Shown here one piece after another: positions 52,660 through 64,000 of a DNA stretch of 64,000 nucleotides. The translations under genes and the position numbers were made by a program. This DNA is from Amphirosellinia nigrospora (taxonomy: Eukaryota; Ascomycota; Sordariomycetes; Xylariales; Xylariaceae): contig SCHM01000002.1 of the NCBI GenBank assembly GCA_004123355.1, positions 7,723,569 to 7,787,568 of the forward strand. The letters are read 5' to 3'. How positions within the stretch are numbered: the stretch's first letter is position 1; each line of letters begins with the position of its first letter. The notes beneath the pieces are model-generated. The model was not told the DNA's origin. It worked only from the letters and a program-made list of their open reading frames with translations, and did not search any database.

Positions 52660-53170
52660 AATATTGCTAAAAACTTTTGTTTTTAAACCCTTAGTTATAA
52701 TTAATATTTTTTTTATAATTTAGTTATTTTTAAAATAATATTTTAAAAAAAATCCTGCTTTTAAACCTTTAGCTATAATTAACGTTTTTTTTATAACTTA
52801 ATTATTTTTAAAATAATATTTTAATAAAAAATCTTATTTTTAAGCTTTTAGTTATAATTAATATTTTTTTTATAATATAATTATATTTAAAATAATATTT
52901 TAATAAAAAATCTTATTTTTATACTTTTAGCTATAACTAATGTTTTTTTTTATAACGTAATTACGCTTAAAATAATATTTTAATAAAAAATTTTACTTTT
53001 AAACCCCCGGCTAAAACTAATATTTTTTTTTTATAACGTAATTACGTTTAAAATAATATTATAATAAAAATCCTACTTTTAAACTTTTAGCTAAAACTAA
53101 TATTTTTTTTCCGTAATATAATTATATTTAAAATAATATTATAATAAAAAGTTTTATTTTAAATGCTTTA
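52660..53170. repeat. 79-bp tandem array (about 6-7 units)
   Basis: The landmark TTTTAAACYYTTAGYTA recurs near 52,685, 52,763, 52,842, 52,921, 53,001, 53,081 and, partly, 53,160. Each unit also has a T-run, TATAAYNTAATTA and AAAATAATATT. Unit spacing is 78-80 bp throughout. Confidence 0.92.
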
Positions 53171-53799
53171 ATTATTAATATTTTTATTTTATAATTTTAT
53201 TACGTTATAAATATTATAATAAAAAATATTTATAGGTATATTTTTTACGCCAGATATATTTTATTAAAGTAAAATTATTTTTTTATTAATAAATTTAAAA
53301 AAAAAAAAATAATTAAAAAAAATAATATTAAAAATTATTTTTAAATAATTTATAAGCTTATAAAGCTATATAAATAATATAAAAACGTAAAAAATAAAAT
53401 AAAATAAAAAGCTAGTTTATAAAAGCTAATAAAGTTATTTTAAATTTAAATTATAAGTTTATAAGCTTATTAAAACTTTATAAATATATTAACTATATAT
53501 TATTTGTTTAGCGAAAAAAAAATTTATAAATTTATTATTATTTTAGATCGAATATTTAAAGCTTTAAAACTAAAAATAAAAATTAATAAAAAAATAATTT
53601 TATATTAGCTATATTATTTAATTTAAAATATTTCCCGTAAAAATATATATATAATTAATAAAAATATAGTATTATAGCACTTTAAAATAGCTAAATAAAA
53701 CGTAGCAAAAAATAATAGTTTTAATTTTTACTATTTTTATAAAATATTAATAATATTTAAATATTTATATTAATATAATATAAAAAACTTCGTTTAATA
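53171..53799. other. RIP-degraded DNA, no gene seen
   Basis: AT-rich spacer. No feature identified. Confidence 0.5.
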
Positions 53800-54055
53800 T
53801 ATTTATATATTTAAATAATCTTATATAATAATTATAAATTATAATACTTATAATTTTTACTTATAATAACTATTATTTGTAATAAATAATATTTATAATA
53901 AATAAAAGCAAATATAAACAATAAATATATTGTTTTATTAAATCGTAAATATATAAATAGTTATTTATAATATAAGGTTAAACTTTCCGTTTTTTTTTTT
54001 TTATTTATAAATTTTACATATAATATACTATATATATTAAAGCTTTATTTTTTTA
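53800..54055 (-). mobile_element. MITE-like family M, copy 5 (inverted, heavily mutated)
   Basis: Aligns by eye with copy 4, sharing TATAATATACTATATATA near the right end and a TTATAATAACT-type centre. Limits are approximate because the ends are eroded. Confidence 0.55.
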
Positions 54056-54073
54056 AATATTATTATAAAAATC

Positions 54074-54182
54074 TATAAAGGTTAAAAAGCTATATATTAT
54101 TTATATGGGCGCAAAGCAGTTTAATTGCTTTAGCCCCCTATATAAACCTATATATATAATTATATAACTTAACCTTTAAAAG
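54074..54182. repeat. Near-palindromic foldback of about 105 bp
   Basis: Outer arms AAGGTTAAAAAGC and AACTTAACCTT, middle arms around TATATGGGCGCAAAGCA and TGCTTTAGCCCCCTATATA, with a loop of about 6 nt. The core keeps C and G, so it is less mutated than its surroundings. It is probably a small foldback MITE. Confidence 0.72.
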
Positions 54183-56609
54183 TTTTTTATAAAAGTTTAT
54201 ATACTTTTTAAAAATAGCTTTATTTAAAAAAGCAATATTTACTTTATTATAACAAATATATAAAATATAATAATTACGCTTTATATAAAAAACAAAAAGA
54301 ATTTTTTAATTAAAAAAACGTAATATATTAATAAAAATCAATAAAACTTAAAAACTTCTAAAGAATTTTATTTATATTTTTAAAATTTATTATTTAAGAC
54401 TTTTATTTTACGTATTAAATAAAACTATATTATTTTAAAACTTAAAAAAAATTAATATATTTTTTATTTTATTATAAAACTAAAATAAAACTTATAATAA
54501 TTATTTACTTTTTAAACATAATAATAAATTAAAAAAATAAATAAAAATAAATATAACTAAAATAATATATTTAACTTTTAATAAAAATATAATTAAATAT
54601 ATATTTTTTTTATATTTTTATTTTATTTTTTAGTTTTTTATTTTTTATAAATTATATTAAACTTAAAATATTATTTATTATTTTTTTGCTTTTTATTTAT
54701 AGGTAAAATTAATTCGGCTTTTTTAAAAACAATTAAATATATTTTATAGCAAAAAAATAACTTATAAATAATTTTTACTAAAAATAAAAATATTAAAATT
54801 ATAACAATAAACTAAATTATATATAATTTAAATATATTTAAAGTTAAAAAAAAATTATAAAATATTAATTTTATATTAATATTATAATTAAGTTTAACTA
54901 TTATAAAATAATATTTATTAAATATTTTAAAAAAACTAATATTAAAAATAAAAATATAGCTAAAGTTTAAATTATTAACGCTATTATTTAATATTAATAT
55001 AAAACTATTAACTTTAATAATATAAAGCTTATTAATAAAAACTTTAACGCTAATAAAACCGCTAATAAAATAAAACTATTAATAAAAGTACTAATAAAGC
55101 TTTAAAAACTTTTTTTAAATTTTAAACTTAGGTTTTTTAACGTTTAATAATATATTTTTTTAACTAGCGTTACTATTAAATATAATATATATATTTTGTA
55201 ATTTTAAAAATATTAGCTATTAATATTTACTTTATTAAAATAATTGCTTATAAGCTTTATTTAAATATAAGCCCGAAATCTTTAGTTTTATTATAAATAT
55301 ATATATTAAACAATTAAGTTTTTTTTTAAGTTTATGTTATTTTTTTAAAATATAAAAAACTATACGTTTAATAAAAAAAAAAAAAAATTTTATATTAAAA
55401 ATAAAATATAAAATAAATAGCTTAACTAGCTTTATTACTTATTAAAACGTATTAAAACTAAAAAAATTATTAAATATATTTAATAAAATACTTAAAAACT
55501 AATATAACTTAATATTTATATATAAAAATATAACTATAAAATTAATAAAACTATTTAATAAATTAGCTTTTATTATTTATATAATTGTTTTATTTTTTAA
55601 CTTAATAATATTAATATCGAAAAATTATTAAAAGTTTTATATAAATTATATTTTAAATAAAATATATATTATAAGTTATAAAATTAAATAGATTATTTTT
55701 TATAAAAGTTTTAATAAAATATTATATAAAATATATTAACTTATAAAATTAAAAATAAAACTTAATAAACTTAAATATAATAAATTTTAAGCTTAAATTT
55801 ATTTAATATATAGCTATTAATCGATTATTATTTATAAATAAACGAAACTTTTTTAATATTTATTTTTAAATTTATTAATAACTTTTAAATTTAAACTTTT
55901 TAAAATTATATTTTAAATTTTTATATAAAACTTTTTTAATTATAGTTATTTAGCTAAATTTTTTTTTTTAAATTTTTTTTAAATTTAGCTATTTAGTTTT
56001 TAATTTTTATTTAATATATTTATTATAATTATTTATAATATTTTTAGCTATAGCTTTTTTATTTTATAAATAATATTATTATTTATATTTTATTTGTTAT
56101 TTTTTTTATTTAATTAGCTTAGTTTTATTTTTTGCTATTATTAATAGCTATAATAATTTTAAATTATTCGAAAAAGCTTTATTTAATATAAATTTTATTA
56201 TATAGCTTTATTATTTTATAATATAAGTTAGCTTATATAGCTATATAGTTTTTTTTTGTTTAAAAAAAAAAAAAAAAAACTATATTTATATAATAAGTTT
56301 TATATATTATTAAAACATTTAATAAAATCGTTAATAATAATATTAAACTCGATATTATCGATTAAATAATTTTATTATTATTTTTTAATTTAAATTAATA
56401 TTATATAGCTATATTTAAATTTTTTTATAAAATTATAAAAAGCTAAATTTATCCGATTTTTATTTTTTATTAATTTATTATATAATTTTTTTAAAAAATA
56501 AAAATAATATAAACTTATTTAGTTTTTATATTTAAGCTTTTATTATTTTTTCGTTTAAAAAATAATATTATATAAATAAAAATAGCTATATATTAAAAAA
56601 TAATATTTA
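54183..56609. other. RIP-degraded DNA, no gene seen
   Basis: AT-rich. A-run near 56,262-56,278. No gene supported. Confidence 0.5.
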
Positions 56610-56930
56610 ATATAATAAAAAACTTTATAAATTTTATAAAAATAAAATATAAATATTTATTATTATATAAAAACTAATAAAATTATTTTATAAGTTTTAT
56701 ATAATTATTTAATTATATAAAAAGTTTTTTATTTTTAATAACGTAAGTTAATTTAATAATATATAATAAATATTTTAGCGGTTAATATTTATATTTTTAT
56801 TAATTAATTAATATTAAAAATAAAAATTAAAAACTAATTAAATAAAAAAACTTTTTATATATAGTTATATAATTATATAAAACTTATAAAAATAATTTAA
56901 TAATAAATATTTATTTTATAAAAATTATAG
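56610..56930. repeat. Foldback with arms of roughly 100-120 bp
   Basis: The left arm, with TTATAAGTTTTATATAATTA and then TATATAAAAAGTTTTTTATT, is mirrored by the right arm from about 56,825 on. A single related arm lies near 38,270-38,420. This suggests an inverted-repeat element with long arms. Confidence 0.6.
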
Positions 56931-58794
56931 TAAAAAATTTTAATAAAAAATATTTTATAAAATACTAAAAAATTATTAAACTAATAGCTAATTTATTTTT
57001 AAAATAATATTAGTTATTTTTTTAGCTAATTTTAAGTTTAAAAAATTTTTAGCTTTTTATAATATTTAAAAATATAAATTAATAATATTTATTTTTTAAA
57101 ACTTATAAAATATTTTTTTTAATTTTAATACTTTTTATTTAAATTTTAGCTCGATTTTATAGCTATTATAAACTAAAACCTTATTATTATATTTTTTATT
57201 ATTAATTTTTTATTAAAATTATAAAATTTATTATTAATAAAATAAATTTTAATATTATTTTTAATTTAATAAAACTTTTAATTTATTAAAGCGCTTTTAA
57301 AAAAAAAAGCATTTAAAATATTATATATATTTATTTATTAATAATATTTTAAAACTTTTTAAAAATTTTTTAGTTTATTATATAAAATATTTAAAGTAAA
57401 TAATTTTTTTAGCTTAAATAAAATAGCTAATTATTAACTTTATATATTTTAAACCGTTATTTTTTTTTAAATTATTATTTATTTTTTTAAAAGTTTAAAT
57501 AATAAAAATATAATATTTATAATATTTTTTATTTTTATTATTTTATAAACTTTAAAACTATATTATTAGCGCTATAATTAAGTTTAAAATAATTTTTAGC
57601 TAATATAAACTATTTTTTAATTATTTGTAATTTATAGCGTATAAATTTTGTATTTTTTAAAAATAAAAAGATTTTTTTATTTTAAGCTATTTTTATAAAT
57701 AATTAATTTAACGCTTATAAAATTATATTAAATAAATTAATTAATATTTAAAAAAAACTTTAAAAATCGAATATATAATTATTACGATTTTTATTTTAAA
57801 AAACTTAGCATATATTTTTTTATTTATAAAATAATATTAATTTATTTGCTTTATATATTTATATTTTTTATAAAAAAATATTTATTAGTTTAATATCGAT
57901 TTTTATTTTTTTTTTAAAAATATATATATTTTAATATAAAATTAAAATTTAATTAAGCTTTATATTTATTAAAAAATATTTCCGAAATAAATTATATTGT
58001 TTTTTTTTCGCTATAGCTTATAATATAATAAACTTAATAAAAACAATTTTTATAAAACTAAAATATTATACAATTAATAAATAGCAACTAATAATTTAAA
58101 CGTTATTATTATTAATTATTTATAAAAAAAATATATAACTATTAAAAAAATAAATTAATAAACGTTTTTTTTTTTAGCAAAATATAAAGCTTAAATAAAT
58201 ATTATAATAGCTATAAAAAAACGTTATATTTAACTATTTTAATATTAATATATACTATTTTTAACTATATAAAAACCTGCTTTTATAAAACGCGTTAAAG
58301 CAAAAAAATTATATAATATTTTAGATTTCGATAAAAAAGCTAGCTAAACGTCCGAACGTTTAACTGTTAAATTTAATAATATATATATATTAATCTATTT
58401 ATATATTGCTGCTAAGCTTAATTAAAGTATTTCTAGTATAAAATACCTAATAAAAGCACTAGCTACTAATTAAACCCTAGTGTACTACTATATATATTAA
58501 ATAAATAACTTAATAATCTATTTAATAATATATAGTTAAATTACTAGTTAATACATAATTTAATATACTTTTTTAAAAAAAGTAAATTTAGTTATTTTTT
58601 TAAATTTTAATTAATAAGCATATAATCTATATAAAATATAATAAATAAATCGTTTATTAATATATTATAGTAATAAATACTTTATAACTTATATTTAATA
58701 TAAATATTATAAAGCTAATTATTATTATATAAGTAAATAAATATAAATAATTACGTAAATAATAATAGTTAATTTATTTATATAAATATTAGCT

Positions 58795-58832
<38 letters not shown>

Positions 58833-59427
58833 CTACTATAGTTGTAAAACTTATAAATAAACAATTATATATTTATATACGCGCACTTTTTAAATAATAG
58901 CCGAAATTAATATTAATTTATATATAGTTTAATTAAATAATTATAAACTTTTAATATATATTTAAGTTATTTTTAATAATATATATAACGTTAATAATTA
59001 TTAAACTTAATATTAATATATATTTAATTATTAATATATATAATAAAAACTTATATTATATTATTATTTTTTTTATAAATATTATTTATATATTTATATA
59101 ATTTATTATTAAATAATTTAATAGTTTATTTTTGTTTTTATTTTTATTTTTATTTTTAAATAAAAAAAATATTTTTATTTATTGTTTTTTGTTGCTTTTA
59201 GTTCGCCCCGGCTAGCCGATCTAAGTTATATTAAGCATATAATATTTATAAAGCTTTATTGCTATTTTTTATACGCTAGTTTGTTAAGCTTTAGTTGTTA
59301 TTATTATAATTATTATTTTTAAAGTTGTTAATTTAATATTAAATTTTTTTAATATTTTATTAATTTAATTAAATAAATAATCTAAATAATATTAATTTTT
59401 ATTTTAGTTTTATTAAAACGTTTATTT
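56931..59427. other. RIP-degraded DNA with a 35-T run
   Basis: Contains an uninterrupted T35 run at 58,796-58,830 and a small dyad AAACGTCCGAACGTTT near 58,346. No gene supported. Confidence 0.6.
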
Positions 59428-59454
59428 TATTATTATTATTATTATTATTATTTT
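59428..59454. repeat. (ATT)n microsatellite
   Basis: About eight ATT units immediately before the GC-rich island. Confidence 0.85.
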
Positions 59455-59456
59455 AA

Positions 59457-59752
59457 TACAAGAAGCCTGGGGTAGGAGTGTATATTATGGTATCTGTAAG
59501 TCTAGTGGTGTTGTAAAGGTAGTGGTGGTGGCCCGCGGCCACCACCTACCTTATATACGTGGGGCTGTAGCCAGTGGTCAGGTGACCCACCCTACGTAGT
59601 GGTCAGGTGACCTACCCCACGTAGGTGGGGTGGCCACGTGACCCACCCCTGGGTGGGGTGTGCCACAGCCACTGGTCACAGCCACGTACAGCCATAGGGT
59701 GACCCCAGTGCCCTAGGGGGCACTGGGTCCCCTTACCTACGCGTAGCATTAT
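59457..59752. mobile_element. GC-rich, unmutated foldback island (about 300 bp)
   Basis: The only strongly GC-rich stretch in the AT block, with abrupt edges. It holds the palindrome GGTGGTGGC-CCGCG-GCCACCACC near 59,522, two tandem copies of about 25 bp (AGTGGTCAGGTGACC plus YACCCYACGT) at about 59,573-59,622, the motif CCACGTGACCCACCCC, and a 10-bp stem CCCAGTGCCC / GGGCACTGGG near 59,705. CpA and TpG are abundant, so RIP has not touched it. No open frame or RNA gene recognised. Likely a recent or size-protected MITE. Confidence 0.8.
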
Positions 59753-59825
59753 TATAGCTGTTTTTTTTATTATTATTAGTTTAGTTTATTATTTATATAG
59801 TTAAAAATAATATAAATTATTATTA

Positions 59826-60857
59826 TATTAAAAGCCTTTTAATTTAAAGGTAAAAATACTTAAGTTTTTAAAAACTATATATTTAAATTAATAAATAAGT
59901 TATAATTACTAATTATATTAGTTTGCTTTTTTTTAATAAGTTTATATAATAAAACCTGCTATTTTATTTTAATTTATGAATTATAATATTTTTTTTTTAT
60001 ATAATTATATAATTATATAAAAAATATTCGGCCGTTTAATTAATAATAATAATAAATTTATTTATAAATATAAATATTAATATATAATATTTTTATATAT
60101 TTATTTTATTAATAATAATAATATATATTAAATTATATTATTATTTTATAATTAAACTATAATTTTAAGCTATAAAATAAAATTAAAAAATTAATTATTA
60201 TAATAAATAATTAATTTTTATTTTAAATAAAAAAAACTTATTATAATATTAAAATTTTTAAAATAATTTTTAATTTAAATAAAATTAAAAAAGTTTTTTA
60301 ATAAATATAAATTATTATTTTAAATTTTAAATATAATTATAAACTTTATATTTAAATAATAATATTATTATAAAATATATTAATTTTTATAATATATTAA
60401 ATTTTTATTTTTTTCGAAAAAAGCTTAAATTTATTAATAAATTTAAAAAAAACTTTATAAATTAATTAAAACGTTTAAAAAAAAAAAACTTTTTAAAAAA
60501 AGCTTAAATTTATTAATAAATTTAAAAAAAACTTTATAAATTAGCTAAAATATTTTAAAAAAAAATTTTTTAAAAAAAGCTTAAATTTATTAATAAATTT
60601 AAAAAAAACTTTATAAACTAGCTAAAATATTTAAAAAAAAAAAATTTAAAAACTTAAAAAATATATTTTTATAATTAATTTAAAACTTTAAAGTTTTTAA
60701 AAACTTAAAAACTATATTTAAAATATTATAATAAAAATAAAAAAATAAATAAAAAAATTATAAATAAATATTTTATAAAAATATTATTATATTTATTATA
60801 TTAATATAATAATTAATTTTATAATAATTATAGTTTTTTTAAAAATAATTTAATATA
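59826..60857 (-). mobile_element. R family copy E (inverted, partial)
   Basis: Same order as copy D from its left end through about three minisatellite units (60,413-60,645). The match stops at about 60,857, where unrelated AGTAGCTAGGGGGTACG begins. Degraded fossil, cut or interrupted by something else. Confidence 0.72.
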
Positions 60858-63800
60858 TTAAGTAGCTAGGGGGTACGATATTATATATAATAAAAAATAA
60901 AATAAATATTTATATATATCGATTTATTTTTTTTAATTATTTGTATAAAAGCTAGGCTTTATGCAAAGAATTTTTTTATACGAAAAAAATTTTACTACAA
61001 TATATTATATAACCGGATTAAGCGGATATATTAGCTTAATTTTATTATAAATAATTAATACTATAATTAATAATTAGCTATTATATATAATTAATATTAA
61101 TATATTAATTTTATATATAAATAATATTATAATTATAATATTAGTTTTTTTTTTTTAGCTATAGCGTGCTTTTATACGATTATTTTTTTTAATATAAAAA
61201 ATTTAAACGTAAAAAAATATTAAATATATTATATAATAAATATATAAATAAAAAAACGTTTAATAATATATTAAATTGTTATTTTTTTAAAATACCCGGT
61301 GTTTACATAATTATATATAAAAAAAAAAGTTAATAAATATAAATAAAAAAACTAATTTATACGTAATTATTATATATAATTTTTTTGTTTAATTTATTTA
61401 AATATTTTAAAAATTAAATAATATATTGTTTTTATATTTGCTATTATTATATATAGGTTAAGTCGCTTTTATACTATTTTTCTGTTTTTTTTTTTTTTTT
61501 TTTTTTTTACGCGCGTATATTTATTATATTATATATATATATATATATATTTCGTACGTATATTTTAACTAATTTTATAAACTTATATAATATTAAGTTT
61601 AATAATTATTATATAATAATATAATATAATAATAATATTAATAATAATATTAATAATATTAATATATTAGTAGTAATATTATTTATATAATAATTAATAT
61701 GATATTATATTATCGTAAAGTTTTTAAGTTTTTTTAAATATTATATTAAAATAATTAAAATAAAATCGCTATTATTATAATAGCTACTATTAAACTTGCT
61801 AATTTATCGGGGTTTTTATTTACGCTTTATGTTTTTGTTTTTAATATATATATAGTTTTAAAACTTTATACGTTTAAAAAATAGCGGCGCTATAAAGTTT
61901 ATAGCTTTTTTACTAAAAGTTAAGTTTATAAAGCTTTATATTAATATTATATAAAATATATATATATTTTTATTTATTTATTTATATAAATAATTTTAAT
62001 ATATATTTTAATTAATTTGTTTTATTATATAATAAAATAAAAAAATATAATTATTTTGCTTTTTTATATAATATTATTTTTTAAATATTATTAATTATTA
62101 TTTTCGTTAATATATAAGTAAAGTTTATACGTTAAAAAAAATATTTTTATATAATTTTTATTTAAAATTATAGCTAAATTATTATTTTATGCTAAAATAA
62201 TTTATATAATAGTTATATTATTATTAAAATGTTTTATTTAATTAATATTATAATATTAAATTTTTAAAGCGGCGCTTATAGCGTTTATATATAACGATTA
62301 TAAATATTTGTTATTTTTATATATATAGTTTAAGTTTAAAAAAAGGAAAAAAAATAAAAATTAGTTATATATATTATTTTTCGGAGTATAAATTTTAATT
62401 ATTTTTATTATAATTTTTTAACTTTTTTATTATTTATATATAATATTTATTTTTTTAAATTTTATACGTAATATATTGCTTTTATATATTTAGCTATTAT
62501 TTATTATATAAATATATTTTTTAGTTTTTTAATAAATATTTTAATTTATATAATAGTTTATTTATAAAAACTAAAGTTTTAATATTTAGTTTAACGTACG
62601 TTTAATAAATATATTAGCTAAGTTATTTTTATTATTAATTTATTATATTTTAAAGATTTTTTTTTTTCGTATAATTTTAAAAAATATAATATTTATTATT
62701 AATTTTTTTTTTTAGGTTATTTTTAATTTAATTAAATAATTATATAACGATTTAAAATCTAAATATAAATAATAAATATTAAATAAGTTAAATATTTTAT
62801 AACTTTTTAAAATATTATATAAAATAATAATATTATTAAAACTATTAATTATATTATATAATTTACTAGCTAAAATATTTATATAATTTTTTATATTTGT
62901 TTAAATTTTAATATATAATATTGTTTTCGATTTTAAAGTTTAAGTTTATTATTTTTTTATATAAACTTTAATTATAAATATAATAATAAATTAAACTATA
63001 AAATTATATTTATATATTTATAAATAATTTATTATAAAAATAAAAACTTTATATAATAAAAATCGAAAAAAATATAAGCTTTTTAATAAGTTATTTTTTT
63101 ATATTTAATTATATATTTAATATTTTAATATTATATAATTATAGTTTAATAATTTAAGCTATAATAATAAATTATATAGTTTTAAATTAATATATATTAT
63201 TAATATATATTTTTTAGTTTATTAAAAAATATAAGCTTAAATAATTTTTTTATAAAAATTAATTTTAATTAAATTTTAGTTTAGTTTTTTTAAATTATTA
63301 TAATATTTTGCTTATATAAAAAATCTTTTTGCTATTAAATTTAAAAAATATTTAAAAATAAAATTTTTTTAAATTTACGCGAAGTTTTATTTATTTAAGT
63401 TTTTTTTTTTGCGCGATAAAAAATCTAACGTAATAAAACTTAATATATTATTTATTATATTTTAATTATTTTAAAAATATTTAAATATTATATATAATAA
63501 TAAATATAAATTATATATAAATATTTATATTTAAGTTTTTTTAATAATATTAATATATATTTTAAATTAATATAGTTTAAATTTAGCTAAACTATATAAA
63601 ATTATATAATATATAAAATAATTTTTAAAAAGTATTTTTTTTTTAATTTTAAAAATAAACAAATATAAATATTATATAATAGTTTATTTTTTAATTAAAT
63701 ATAAGCTTAAATAATATTTTTAAATTCGTATAAAGTTTAAAGTTTTATATAAAAATAAAACTAAATATTAAAATTAGCTATTAATTTATTTATTAAATTA

Positions 63801-64000
63801 TTAGCAATTAAATTAAAATAATATTTTTTTCGATATTATTATATTTTTATATAATAAATTTAAATTTTTTATATAGTTTATAATTTTTTTTTTAACTTTT
63901 ATATAAAATAAAACTTAAAAATTATTTTTTTTTATAAATATTTAAATATATATAATAAATTTAAAAACGTTTTATATAATAAGTTTATTAATTTTTATTA
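60858..64000. other. RIP-degraded DNA to the window edge
   Basis: AT-rich with a 24-T run (61,485-61,508), CGCGCG just after it, and (TA)n near 61,528-61,550. No gene or bounded element identified. Confidence 0.55.

Larger units (their letters stand above)
10041..64000. other. 54-kb AT-rich, RIP-degraded repeat block
   Basis: Composition changes abruptly near 10,075 and stays almost wholly A and T to the window end. CpA and TpG are rare: for example, 12,361-12,420 contains neither. Remaining C and G sit mostly in CpG, GCT and CT contexts. Related repeat copies differ mainly by C-to-T and G-to-A. That is the known signature of repeat-induced point mutation in ascomycetes. No open frame has a recognisable domain. 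The block is made of old, mutated, partly nested elements listed separately below; a regional centromere, subtelomere or plain AT isochore are all possible. Confidence 0.9.

Noticed and set aside
59457-59752. tRNA or rRNA gene in the GC-rich island
   Set aside because: No A-box or B-box pair, no cloverleaf and no familiar rRNA segment could be found; palindromes explain the composition.
10041-64000. Mitochondrial genome or plasmid inserted as a whole
   Set aside because: No mitochondrial protein, rRNA or tRNA signal is visible, and the repeat copies show RIP-like transitions, which fit nuclear DNA.

Overview
The window is nuclear DNA of a filamentous ascomycete (Pezizomycotina). Three things point there: short introns with GTAAGT-like donors and CTAAC-like branch sites, gene families typical of moulds (a DUF1996 secreted protein, a carbohydrate-esterase-like enzyme, a fungal D-2-hydroxyacid dehydrogenase), and a very long AT-rich block with the footprint of repeat-induced point mutation (RIP). 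No species is assigned.

The window has two parts. Positions 1 to about 10,040 have balanced base composition and carry four genes: the 3' end of a CE1/PHB-depolymerase-type esterase (+, 2-324); a single-pass membrane protein with a Cys-rich ectodomain and a Gln-rich cytoplasmic tail (+, 1876-3921); a D-2-hydroxyacid dehydrogenase (-, 4944-6172); and a secreted DUF1996 protein (-, 7883-9344). Genes two and three converge; three and four lie in tandem on the minus strand. I see no shared pathway.

From about 10,041 to 64,000 there is no credible gene. The DNA is almost all A and T, CpA and TpG are rare in most of it, and every reading frame closes quickly. It is a graveyard of old mobile elements. 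Recognisable parts are: a repeat family of about 1.65 kb (R; copies near 10.0, 38.6, 44.3 and 59.8 kb, plus a diverged relative near 18.4 kb) that contains a roughly 77-bp minisatellite; two inverted copies of a 1.85-kb DNA transposon with about 45-bp terminal inverted repeats, of Fot1/pogo size (30.4-32.2 and 41.6-43.5 kb); a 270-290-bp MITE-like family (five copies); a pair of copies ending in strong stem-loops (13.1 and 23.3 kb); several tandem arrays and foldbacks; and two small islands that escaped mutation (40.3 and 59.5 kb).

The most unusual observations are the triple-hairpin island at 40.3-40.5 kb, the GC-rich foldback island at 59.5-59.75 kb, the tandem arrays inside the AT block, a GC-AG intron in the esterase, and four one-base frame breaks at G/C runs in three otherwise well-conserved genes. 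The frame breaks look more like sequencing or assembly indels than gene death, but the sequence alone cannot decide.
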